From contig CAWAJB010000027.1 in NCBI GenBank assembly GCA_963782185.1, positions 481,358 to 545,357 on the forward strand: DNA of 64,000 bases, read 5' to 3'. The notes beneath the pieces are model-generated. The model was not told where the DNA came from. It saw only the letters and a list, made by a program, of their open reading frames with translations, and did no database searches. This document shows positions 54,984-63,900 of this stretch, piece by piece (position 1 is the stretch's first letter; every line of letters begins with the position of its first letter). The stretch is from RYN-230 sp963782185. GTDB lineage: Bacteria > Actinomycetota > Actinomycetes > Streptosporangiales > Streptosporangiaceae. The position numbers and the translations under genes were made by a program.

Positions 54984-56141
54984 TCAGCGCTGCAGGCGTC
55001 GTCCCCCGGCGGTGTCCAGGAGTTCGGCGACGGTCCGCCGGGGACGGGGATCGCGCTGCTTATCAGGATCTGCGCGGAAGCCCCGCAGCAGCTCGATCCG
55101 GGCCCGTGCCGCCTGGTCTTCTGCGACCAGCCTCAGAAGCCTGTCCTTGTAACTGACGGGCAGCTTCGCGATATGCCTGGCTAGCGCGCGCATCGCCGGT
55201 CACCGTGGGGAGCGCCGCGCTGGTCACGGCCGCGACCTCCAGAAGGTCAGAGTCGAGGCGGAGAAAGCCGGCCAGGGCGCCTTGCGGAGCAGTGAGTGAT
55301 CCCGGGCCAGCCGGGACCGGCCTCCGCCTTTCATCGGGATTGGCGGCACGCCGGCCGTGAACGGCCCTAAATAGGGGCGAGGTGCACCTGACCAGCCAGA
55401 ATGCGATTTGCCTGGGACCGCGATCTGGCCGAGGCGGGTGCACCTCTTCCGTGCAAGGTACTTCATGGGCTGCTGGCCTGGAACTTACCGGTGATGACGA
55501 GCGGCTGGTCGCGCGCCCTCGGCGCGACAGCCGGGCCCTGACCATACCTGCAGAACGGACTTCATGATCAAAAACTTGGGACGACAATCCCAGCGCCGAC
55601 CCTGTCACCCCCGTGAAAGATCCAGGCCAGCGGCTCCAGTTCGTCCCCGTCGCCGAAGGCGTCCCCATTCTCGTTCCCACACGCCGTAGCCCGACAGCCA
55701 TGCCAGATACAGCGGACGCAGGTCCCCGGCGGCCAGTTCAGAGCGGACACCCACGATCGCGGATAGGCATTCCTCGTTATCCTCCACCCACTCACCCGTC
55801 TCGTCCTCGCTGGTCAGGTCGAGGATCACGTGCTCGCTCGTGGTAGACATGCGCACCTGGCCATCGACGCAGTACTGTCCGGCGGTCTCCGGGTCCAGGA
55901 GCGTGCGCGGCAGCCGGAGCATGATCCGGTGAGTGCCCCAGTTCGCAAAGTACAGATGCGCGTCGTAGTAACGCTGCATCAGCAGGTCCGGACTGCCTTT
56001 GAAGTCACCCCAGTGGTACTCGTAAGTGAAGCTGGTGGCGGTGATCCTGGCCCGGGTTGAGAGCTGGCGGACTTCCGCTTACTCAGAAGTGGTCAGCGGA
56101 CGATCCAGCGCGAGGAACTCGTAGTACTGGCACTCGCTCAT
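54984..56141 (-). pseudogene. Decayed conserved protein with early TAA stop
   Basis: Starts MSECQYYEFLALDRPLTTSE at 56141, then an in-frame TAA (56079-56081), after which the same frame continues AEVRQLSTRARITATSF, YEYHWGDFKGSPDLLMQRYY and ANWGTHRIMLRLPRTLLDP to about 55700. Further frameshifts scatter the rest: LQ-poor PQGALAGFLRLDSDLLEVAA (about 55300) and a C-terminal piece ARHIAKLPVSYKDRLLRLVA ... RRTVAELLD (55193-54984). I recognise the sequence as a conserved actinobacterial protein of unknown function, usually beside the gene that follows here. Multiply broken. Confidence 0.72.
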
Positions 56142-56453
56142 CGCCGGCCCACCCAATGCCCGCAAGCCCTGATCCACTCCGAACCCCGTGGAGAGGGGCT
56201 GGCCGCAGCGGGAGGTCGAGGATCTCGTTCGACTGCCGGTGCACCCCGCGAACGCAGCGGGCGGCGATCCCCAATCCCTGAGGTCAATACCTTCCACGGT
56301 CACCTCGGCACCCACGACCATTGTCGTGAATGGGAGGACCAGATTTTCCCCAATCATCGTGGAGAAGCCGGCCAGCTGCTCATCCTCGCCATACGCATCC
56401 ACGATGGCCGCTTCGACCAGCTCGTCCAGGTCCGCCTTGCTCGGCCCCGCCAT
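56142..56453 (-). pseudogene. Decayed conserved protein (partner of the preceding pseudogene)
   Basis: AGPSKADLDELVEAAIVDAY then GFSTMIGENLVLPFTTMVVG runs from ATG 56453 to about 56275; the continuation RGVHRQSNEILDLPLRPAP is in another frame. Similar proteins (sometimes labelled calcium-binding) lie directly upstream of the MSECQYYEFLA gene, as here. A single shift near 56274 plus changes downstream inactivate it. Confidence 0.65.
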
Positions 56454-56519
56454 AGCCCTGAGCGTAGTGGCCGTGCTTTCCCGCCGGGCATTCCCAGCGA
56501 AGTCACGAGTCAATCCCGC

Positions 56520-56991
56520 CCGCCCATTACGGCTGCCTGCTCGCTGAGAAAGACGGCCCGCAGGTACATGTAGCTACGGCAGCCGGAACAGGGCTGCTGC
56601 CCGCCGGGCACACCCTGCTGGTACCTCATCAGGTCGGGGCCGCGTCCACCGCCCTCTGGCTGCTGCCACGCCGGGCCCGCGAAATGCACTGAACCGGCCG
56701 GTGAGCAGTACTCACCCAATGGACCGCCCAACTGGAGCGGCTCATCACACCCTGCGAGATGCAGGACATGATCCTGCCGCGCTCCGCGCCCTCGAACTCA
56801 ACCACTGCTCAACCACGCACGACAGCAACGCGGCGAGTGCCTCCAACCGCTCCCCGCGCCTAACAGCATCCTGACCTGGCCAAACAGGGCCAGGAATCGA
56901 GACGTCCGGCACGGGGAGCGGTTATCCCAGACCGCTCCCACAACGCATGAGACCCGACCCACTGGACCGGGTCTGACCTGCGAGTTTGATG
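56520..56991. other. Non-coding stretch before att copy D
   Basis: About 470 bp. Near 56806-56990 it resembles the stretch upstream of copies B and C (CAACCACTGCTCAACCAC, ACCGCTCC, GGGTCTGACCTG), i.e. the old element-end sequence without the integrase. Confidence 0.45.
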
Positions 56992-57042
56992 GTGGCAAGT
57001 GTTGGGTTCGAACCAACGTAGGCTAAGCCGATGGTTTTACAG
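56992..57042 (-). repeat. tRNA-Tyr(GTA) 3' half, attachment-site copy D
   Basis: Two changes against copies B/C (acceptor ACTTGCC instead of ACCTGCC; CATCGG instead of CGTCGG beside the anticodon stem). Minus strand, 5' half absent. It abuts an IS1380 transposase truncated at the core. Confidence 0.83.
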
Positions 57043-57045
57043 ACA

Positions 57046-57900
57046 GCCATCCATGCACACGCTCCCTGGCCGGCGGCGGCGCTGCGGTTGAGGTCTTTGA
57101 CCAGGCGGACGATCAGCCGGGCAGTGATCGCCTTCCCCTTCTTCGAAGCGAAGGCGGTGTAGTCCACCTCGGCGACCTGCACGTCGGAGACCCAGCGGCG
57201 CAGCTGGTCATCCCAGATCGCGCGGGGATATCTGATGGGTGTCCAGGCGGTGCCGGGGATGGCGGCGATCGCGGCCTTGACCTTGGGGTCCATCGGGCGG
57301 TGACCGAGAAGAAAGCCCCGGCCGCCCGGACCCCCCCGGTGAAAGCCGCGGAGTAGAACGCCGAGTCCGCCCGCGCCACCACGATCCCGGTGCATCCCGT
57401 GGCGCGGGCGGTGGCCACCGCTGCGGTGGCGAAGGACGCGGCACCGCGGGCGGAGCCCGCGTTACCGCCGCGCAGCCTCGTGCCGGCGACCACGGGTGCC
57501 GCCAGCGGCGTGCTGATCGTCGCGGCCAGTGCGTTCAGCCCACGGACCAGCAGGCTCTTGCCCTGGATCTTCGTATGGCCGAACGCCGCGCCGTGCTTGG
57601 CGTGCCCGTAGACGCGTTTCTGCGTCGAGTCGGTATCCAGGAACGCCACGGTGTCCTTGCCGGGCAGCAGCGGCGCGCGGCGGGCCAGGTCCGCCAGCAG
57701 GAGGCGGCTCACTTTCTCCAGCTGCAGCACGTTGCCCCAGGTGAAGGAGCGCAGGAACGAGCCCAGCGTGGACGGGGCGCGGATCCCGCCGAACAGTGCT
57801 GTCATCGCGCCGTGCCGCAGCAGGTCCATGTCATCGATGCTGTCCGCCCCGGCGGCCATCCCGGCCACCAGGCACGGGACCTTCAGATGGGCTGTTTTCG
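57046..57900 (-). pseudogene. IS1380-family transposase remnant
   Basis: LVAGMAAGADSIDDMDLLRH, then KDTVAFLDTDSTQKRVYGHA (catalytic Asp region), HTKIQGKSLLVRGLNALAAT and ADSAFYSAAF in one frame. A shift near 57295 continues with DPKVKAAIAAIPGTAWTPI and YTAFASKKGKAITARLIVRL. The N-terminus ends at about 57900 where a DUF998 gene begins; the C-terminus is cut at the att D core. Both termini and the terminal repeats are missing. Confidence 0.83.
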
Positions 57901-58517
57901 TCGCAGTGTTCCTGCTTGAGGGTGCTGCCAGGGATGGTTACCGGCCGTCGCGCCACCCAGTCAGTTCTCTCGCGCTCGGACCGCGCGGCTGGATCCAGGC
58001 CGCAAACTTCGCGGTGGCAGGGACGTTGTTCCTGGCCGAGGCCGCAGGCCTGGCGCGCGCCGGTGATCGGGCGGCCAGCAGCCTGGCGGCACCGGCCTTG
58101 ATTGGTGCCGCGGGAGCGGGGCTTATCGGCGCGGCCGTCTTTATCACTGACCCGGTCAGCGGCTACCCGCCAGGAACGCCCGATGCGCTCACCCGCCCCA
58201 GCCGTACCGGCACCGCACACAATCTGGCGGCTGTCCCGGTGTTCGTCGGCCTGCCCGCCGCCGCACTCGCCAGTGGCTGGCGGTTCTGGCGGGCCGGCCA
58301 GCGCCGCTTCGGTCTGTACAGCGCAGGCACCGCCGTGACCATGCTCACGACCATGGCCCTAGCCGGTGCGGGCTTCAGCCAATCGCCCCCGCTCGCCAGC
58401 CTCGGCGGACTGTTCCAGCGCGCCAGCATCATCACCGGCTTCGCCTGGCTCACAGCCCTATCCGCCCAAGCGCTCCTCCGAACGCCCACCGCCACAGCAC
58501 CACCCCACCAGGCATAA
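57901..58517 (+). pseudogene. DUF998 membrane protein, 5' end lost
   Basis: About 205 codons of a DUF998 integral membrane protein: FLLEGAARDGYRPSRHPVSS, LGPRGWIQAANFAVAGTLFL, then four further hydrophobic segments to the end (ITGFAWLTALSAQALL). The family's N-terminal first TM segment and start codon are missing, replaced by IS1380 sequence at about 57890-57900. GTG 57909 could in principle start a shortened product. Confidence 0.65.
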
Positions 58518-58628
58518 ACGGCTGAGCATTCCCCAGACCATCCGACATGCGGCAAAAGCGGTACGCGTGAGCCGTGTAATCACTTGCACTACCAGGAACT
58601 TTCCGAAGCCCGCTCTGACGTCCTGCGA

Positions 58629-60314
58629 TTATGCCCACAGCGGGTAGTGGCGGACGATGTCGGAGATATCGATTGGAGCCATGGGCAATTCTTCATCCAG
58701 CCACTGAGCAAGATCGGAGGTCGCCCAAGGAATCGAATCTGAAATTTGATGGTAGCGTTCCATTCTCGTCGCTTGGTACTGGCGCAATTCAACCCGGGCT
58801 GTAAGGAGCAGGAGCAACGATCCGACTGCTTGGGGCGCAAGACTGTCGGCCGTCCGCAGCCATCCGACAAAGCGATGCCCTACGTCCTTGTCCTTGAGGA
58901 CAGCGGAGAGATCGATTGCCATGAACTCATTTGCTATCTCCCACAATCCTTCGACAGGATCGGGTGCTGACCGCTCTATTCTGAACTCGGAGGCGCGCCC
59001 GGGCAATCGCGCGGTTGCGACGAGCGCATGCGATTCAATTTCCGATTCCCCGCTATATTCGATGATGCCGAGAGCCGATAGTTGAGCACCCTCATGTGCC
59101 AGGTCCAGGCCAAGTTCTTCACGTGCTTCTCGAGCTATCGCGGTGAGCAGGCTGGGCAGTCCGGACTCATCCAGGTCAGCGCCCAGTCCCTCCCTCGTCA
59201 CAAGTTCGCAATTTCCGCTGACCGTTCCGGTGTAACCACCAGGATAAACGACGTAATCAGACCTACGTATAAGCACAACGACATCTTCTTGATCGAGTGC
59301 CAGGAGATTCAGACCCAGCAAGCGGGCGCATAGGGCCGAATCTCCGGCCAGCGCCGCGGCGCCCGGTTCCTGTGTGGCGCGGAAGGCGAAGTAAGTTGTC
59401 TCAGCCACACACAGGTGAAGCTTCTGGCGCCCAGTGATCCGGTCTACCTCCAATCGGAACCCTGGCCCATGCCAGCGCGGCAGAACTCCATCGAAGGTGA
59501 GCGGGTTTGAGGTAGCTGTGCTCAGGACATTGCGGACTACTCGGACATCCTCGGGCTCAGAGCGGATGCCCCTAGCGGGGCTCCCTTCCATCACGACTCG
59601 GTAAGGCTGGTAGGAGGCACCCAGGATAGGAAAGCCAGGGACCGCGCGGACCGCGTTCATGTCCGGCCAGGTAACAAGGCGTGTGCTGCGTGAACCGCCA
59701 GCTGGAGCCAGTTTCACTAGCCGCGCGCGCATCTGGCACGGATCCTTCGGGGGCGATATTGGCTGAAAGGACGCCCACCTCTGGAGGAGGCTGGCTGTGG
59801 CTCTAGCGCATTCGTGCTCCTGTGCGACAAGCGGACCAGCGGTGGATCTGAGCAGCCATCGCCTCCGCAATGATGAGGCGTAAGCGGCGTAGGCATCAGA
59901 TAGTCGGCCGAGGGTGGAGCTGTACTGTCGTCTCACTATGTGGTCTGCGAAAGTGAAAGGGATACGAACGGGATAGGACTCCGAGAGCCCCTCTTCGAGC
60001 ACTTGAATCGGGTTGAGGGCTGATAGCCACATCAGCTCATCCCGAACCAGCGAATCTCCGCTGCGCACTCGGCGCGACAGCAGCAGCCAAGTCGTACGAA
60101 TAAATGAAATACTCGACGAGCACATGCCCACGTCCCGGGCGATGACGCCAATGGTCTTACGGCGCCGGTTCAAGAAAGTGAAGGTCTGGTAAAATGTGCT
60201 TGATACCAATATTCCCAAGGCGACTATCGCGACAGCCACAACAGCACTGATAATGCTAGACCAACTAGCAACCTGATCAACCCAGGATCCCTGCGCCAAC
60301 TCAATTGGGGACAT
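58629..60314 (-). CDS. Membrane-anchored NUDIX-domain protein
   Basis: 561-aa protein with one N-terminal TM segment (about residues 18-40), a long unassigned region (about 60-330) and a C-terminal NUDIX domain around 400-480; the NUDIX box reads GLPSLLTAIAREAREELGLD with the REAREEL core intact. NUDIX enzymes hydrolyse nucleoside-diphosphate derivatives (NAD, ADP-ribose, sugar-nucleotides). ATG 60314 has AAGGAAGAG five bases upstream. Base composition (near 55 percent GC) is clearly lower than its neighbours, indicating recent transfer. No operon partner. Lone membrane-NUDIX genes on islands can be defence effectors, but that is a guess. Confidence 0.75.
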   Translation of the reverse strand: MSPIELAQGSWVDQVASWSSIISAVVAVAIVALGILVSSTFYQTFTFLNRRRKTIGVIARDVGMCSSSISFIRTTWLLLSRRVRSGDSLVRDELMWLSALNPIQVLEEGLSESYPVRIPFTFADHIVRRQYSSTLGRLSDAYAAYASSLRRRWLLRSTAGPLVAQEHECARATASLLQRWASFQPISPPKDPCQMRARLVKLAPAGGSRSTRLVTWPDMNAVRAVPGFPILGASYQPYRVVMEGSPARGIRSEPEDVRVVRNVLSTATSNPLTFDGVLPRWHGPGFRLEVDRITGRQKLHLCVAETTYFAFRATQEPGAAALAGDSALCARLLGLNLLALDQEDVVVLIRRSDYVVYPGGYTGTVSGNCELVTREGLGADLDESGLPSLLTAIAREAREELGLDLAHEGAQLSALGIIEYSGESEIESHALVATARLPGRASEFRIERSAPDPVEGLWEIANEFMAIDLSAVLKDKDVGHRFVGWLRTADSLAPQAVGSLLLLLTARVELRQYQATRMERYHQISDSIPWATSDLAQWLDEELPMAPIDISDIVRHYPLWA

Positions 60315-60652
60315 CGATCTCTTCCTTAGCGCGTCTTGGACCGCGGGCTCCGCAGCGCATGTTCGTGCCTGTCGGCCGGCTTGCGGACACTACAGTCTCA
60401 CGTATGTACGAGAGTCCGTGGCAGGCGTCCTGTCATCGGCTACGGGTCGGCTACGGAGCGCGACGGGGATAGTCCCGGGATGTATCGCCGGAGTGATCGC
60501 CGTCGCGTCCGGAAGGTCGCGGACTTACCATCACGGTCTGGGCGAATGCCCAGTGGGCAGGCTTTCTGGCCTGGCATGCTGACCGCGGGGCGGTGGGCGC
60601 CCTGCGTCTTGTTGGATGAGGCCGGGTGTGGTGAATCGGCGCGCTGTCTGTC

Positions 60653-61591
60653 TTGCGGTGCTCGCGTTTGTCTGCCTTGCTAGCCGTCCTGTTCTGCGCA
60701 GTCTGGGTGGTCCCGCGCCTGCTTTACCCCCCGCTGGGTACGGCGGTCTTGCGGGGGGTGGCCAGTGCGCAGGCGCGTATCCAGTTGCAGCAGGCCCAGT
60801 CACAGCTGGCGAACAACGCACGGTCAGCGGTCTTGCAAGGCCTTGCCGGGCTGGTGCTGGTCGCCGGGGCTGTGGCCACCTGGTGGCAGGTCCACATCAG
60901 CCGGCAAGGCCAGATCACCGACCGGTACAGCAAAGCTGTCGACCAGCTCGCCAACCGGAGCGTCGATGTCCGCATCGACAGCATCTACGCCATGGAGCGC
61001 ATTGCCAAGAACTCAGCCGCCGACCGCAACGCCATCCTGTTCCTGTTGGGTGCCTTCGTGCGCATCCACTCGCCCTGGCCTGCCGGTGCCCCCGACGGGC
61101 CACAGCACCCCAACGCGGCCGTGGATGAGAACCTGCCCTGGATGCGAGTCCGCGCCCCTGATATCCAGGCCGCCATGGGGACGCTGGGCCGCCTCCCCCG
61201 GTCGCCGGAGGAACCGGCTATCTCCTTGTCGCGGGTGGACTTGCGCAGCGTCGCGCTGCGCGATTCCCGCCTGAACGGAGCCCGGTTCCGGTACGCCAAC
61301 CTGGCCCGCTCGGTACTGGGCGGGGCATGGCTAGAGCGCGCCGACCTGACAGCGGCTGACCTGCGCCTCGCCAACCTCGAGCACGCACACTTGGCCTGGG
61401 CCAACCTCAGCCGGGCCTCGCTGCAGGGCGCGAACCTGCGCCACGCAGACCTGCGCCATGCCAACCTTCGCGGTGCCGCCCTGGATGGCGCCCAGCTGAC
61501 CGGCGCCCAGGCAGACCAGGCCACCAGCTGGCCAGAGGGCTTCGACCCCGACCAACGCCACCAGCGCGGCATCATCGAAAACGGGACCTAA
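60653..61591 (+). CDS. Pentapeptide-repeat membrane protein
   Basis: 312-aa protein: two hydrophobic N-terminal segments (about 7-26 and 60-78), a helical stretch (DRYSKAVDQLANRSVDVRID) and a C-terminal right-handed beta-helix of pentapeptide repeats A(D/N)LxX (about 205-285; ANLARS, ADLTAA, ANLEHA, ANLSRA, ANLRHA, ADLRHA). This architecture is common in actinobacteria; function unknown, probably a protein-protein scaffold under the membrane. The frame starts at a TTG (60653) without a clear ribosome site, so the start is uncertain. Confidence 0.8.
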   Translation: MRCSRLSALLAVLFCAVWVVPRLLYPPLGTAVLRGVASAQARIQLQQAQSQLANNARSAVLQGLAGLVLVAGAVATWWQVHISRQGQITDRYSKAVDQLANRSVDVRIDSIYAMERIAKNSAADRNAILFLLGAFVRIHSPWPAGAPDGPQHPNAAVDENLPWMRVRAPDIQAAMGTLGRLPRSPEEPAISLSRVDLRSVALRDSRLNGARFRYANLARSVLGGAWLERADLTAADLRLANLEHAHLAWANLSRASLQGANLRHADLRHANLRGAALDGAQLTGAQADQATSWPEGFDPDQRHQRGIIENGT

Positions 61592-61992
61592 CTGGGTCGG
61601 CAGAAGTCTTTCAGGCCTAAACGATCGTCAACACGATCATCGGCATTATGAGGGTGAGTCCGACGCCCACTTACCTGTGACGTACGCGGACCTGTAGCAC
61701 GCGGCGCCTTCGAGCATTGATTAGGCGCCCGCAGACCTCACCGAGGCATGATCATCGACGAGCATCCTGTTCCGTGACAGTTCCGCAGACGCCACCCAGA
61801 TCCCCGGCGACGGGCCGGTTGGCGCATCACTGCGGAGGCTTACCACGAGTCGTTTCTGCAGGTCAATGCCCTCTAGAAGGCAATGCAGCCGCGCCCCGGG
61901 TCAAGCGATACACCTTACCCGCGGTAAGGCACACCGCTCCGTATCCACTCGTCCACAATAACGAAACTCCCGGGTGACCTGGGGCTCAGGTG
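61592..61992. other. Non-coding stretch before att copy E
   Basis: About 400 bp, no gene. GGTGACCTGGGGCTCAG just before the att copy resembles the TCTGACCTGGGG sequence next to copies B and C. Confidence 0.4.
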
Positions 61993-62043
61993 GTGGCAGG
62001 TGCTGGGTTCGAACCAGCGTAGGCTAAGCCGACGGTTTTACAG
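61993..62043 (-). repeat. tRNA-Tyr(GTA) 3' half, attachment-site copy E
   Basis: Like copies B/C but with T-stem GCTGG/CCAGC instead of GTTGG/CCAAC: both strands changed, so pairing is kept. 5' half absent. Followed after about 10 bp by repeat R copy 3. Confidence 0.85.
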
Positions 62044-62051
62044 CCCGCCGA

Positions 62052-62215
62052 TCCCTGCCCACCGGAATAGCCACTGACCTGCTATTTCTCCATTTCGCGC
62101 CGCGTGAATACCGCGTTCTGTCCGTGTGGCGTCCGTAGTCCCGGAGTATGCCTGGTCAGCGCGACGCAGGTTTTGGATCATGTCCCATCAAGGCCAGCTG
62201 AGTCCAGTCTCATCT
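62052..62215 (+). repeat. Dispersed repeat R, copy 3
   Basis: About 160 bp matching 36010-36187 and in part 32357-32445. It ends with CCAGCTGAGTCC, the inverse of the GGACTCAGCTGG box at the integrase side of att copy C. Confidence 0.78.
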
Positions 62216-62493
62216 CACTGTCCCACTGCCGTCCTGGACCCGGCTGGGCACGCTACTGAACCACGGCCTGCTGCAGCCGATACTCATGCGACTCGGAGAC
62301 ATGCTCAGCAGCCTGCACTCATATGCCACGACGAGCGCGGCCGTATTCACGGAAGCCGTCAGGCTCCTCTAACAACCCGGCCTAGGCTTGACGGCGGGAC
62401 TACACGATCTTGGTATTCGGGCCATTGATGGCAGAGCCTGCCCGTCGCGCAGGGCCGTAGCGGTCACGTCAGTCCCGGGCTGGCCCGTGCTGG
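62216..62493. other. Non-coding stretch
   Basis: About 280 bp with no recognisable gene. Confidence 0.35.
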
Positions 62494-62817
62494 TCAGCCC
62501 ACCTTGGTCGGTGCTGGTGCGGTCATCGTGGCGGCCGGCTGGCGGCGGGCCAGGCGAGCCCGGTCGGCAAGCACCGCCAGCACCGCCGCGGCCACCGCGG
62601 CGCCGATCGCGATCAGCGCGATCTGCCAGCCCGGCATGCCACCTTCGACGAAGGCCCGGGTCTGGATTACGACCGGAGGGCTGTCCCCGCTGGTCCCGCC
62701 GGGCGGCGGCACCTGGACAGCGAGCGCAGCAGGCGCGGTGAGCGCGGCGCCCAGCAGGGCGGTGGCCAGCCCGGCCACGAAGCCCGCCAGCCGGCGGATG
62801 CTCTGGATTCGGCTCAT
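62494..62817 (-). CDS. Small exported/membrane protein
   Basis: 107-aa protein: signal peptide or first TM (about 8-33, ending APAALA), a short extracytoplasmic proline-rich segment, a second TM (about 63-85) and a basic tail (RARLARR). ATG 62817 has GAGGGG nine bases upstream. Diverges from the LuxR-type gene with a 145-bp spacer. Function unknown. Confidence 0.65.
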   Translation of the reverse strand: MSRIQSIRRLAGFVAGLATALLGAALTAPAALAVQVPPPGGTSGDSPPVVIQTRAFVEGGMPGWQIALIAIGAAVAAAVLAVLADRARLARRQPAATMTAPAPTKVG

Positions 62818-62962
62818 GACGATCCCCTCAAATCAGCGGTAACTGGTCGGCCCAGTGGCCAGGATGAGCCGCCCGGCTGGCTCGCCGCCATACGACGCTC
62901 TGCGTATGTCCCGCTCACGCCTCAGCGGTTACCGTGGGCCTGTCGCCGGAAGAGGGGGCGCG

Positions 62963-63712
62963 ATGACCATCTCGGTAACACCCAGCGAGCCGGACCTGCA
63001 GACCATGCTGGACATCGTCAATGCGGATCCCGCTGATCCCCCACCGGATGGGCTGCCGTTGCCTGTACTGGACGCGCTGTGCCGGCTCATCCCGGCCGAT
63101 CAGCTGTCCTTCTTCGGCCTGGACAGCAGCGGCCAGACAGACTGGTTCATGCAGGACTTCCCGGCCGAGGAACCCGGCGATGACGACGCTGCTGCGTTCT
63201 GGGCGCATTACTGGGACTGCGCACCCTGCAGCTATCCCGACCGCAGCGGCGATGTGCGCAGCATCACGATGATCTCGGACTTCTACTCGGCCCGGCAATG
63301 GCACGCCACCGGCATGTACCACGACTATTTCCAGTCGGCCGGGATCGACCATGAGCTGATGCTGTGCCTGCCCGCGGGGCCGGGCCGGACGCTGCGGCTG
63401 GTTTTCTTCCGCGGGCCTGGGCCGCATTTCTCCGAGCGGGACCGCGGGCTGCTCGCCCTGCTCCGCCCGCACCTGCACCAGGCTTATGCCGAGGCGGAAC
63501 GCCGCCGCGGCACGCTGCCCCAGCTCACCCGCCGCCACTGGGAACTCCTCGACCTGCTCGCCGCCGGGCATACCAACCTGCAGATCAGCCACCGGCTGGG
63601 CGTGTCGGAGGGAACAGTGCGCAAGCACCTGGAGAACATCTACGGCAGGCTGCAGGTCTCCAGCCGCACGGCCGCGGTCACCCGGGCGTTCTCAGACCGG
63701 GCGGCAATGTAG
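62963..63712 (+). CDS. LuxR-type HTH regulator
   Basis: 249-aa transcription factor with a C-terminal LuxR helix-turn-helix (LTRRHWELLDLLAAGHTNLQ ... GVSEGTVRKHLENIYGRL, about residues 188-240). The N-terminal 180 residues resemble a GAF/PAS-like sensor without a recognised ligand motif. ATG 62963 has AGAGGGGG about 6 bases upstream; the frame is open further 5' without similarity. It may regulate the divergent membrane-protein gene. Confidence 0.85.
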   Translation: MTISVTPSEPDLQTMLDIVNADPADPPPDGLPLPVLDALCRLIPADQLSFFGLDSSGQTDWFMQDFPAEEPGDDDAAAFWAHYWDCAPCSYPDRSGDVRSITMISDFYSARQWHATGMYHDYFQSAGIDHELMLCLPAGPGRTLRLVFFRGPGPHFSERDRGLLALLRPHLHQAYAEAERRRGTLPQLTRRHWELLDLLAAGHTNLQISHRLGVSEGTVRKHLENIYGRLQVSSRTAAVTRAFSDRAAM

Positions 63713-63900
63713 CGCGGGAGCAGTCCGGGAAAGGTGTGCGTGCCGAAAACCTGATCCATGTCATGCGACCAGGCGGTATTCGTTAATCATGCCGCCGACG
63801 CGAGTGTGTTTTCGGACGCGGTACTGGTCGAGATCGCCTGTGGGGCTCGATTACTGGATCTGGCCTGGGCGGGCAGCAGGGTTGGGATCATCGCTGAGTG

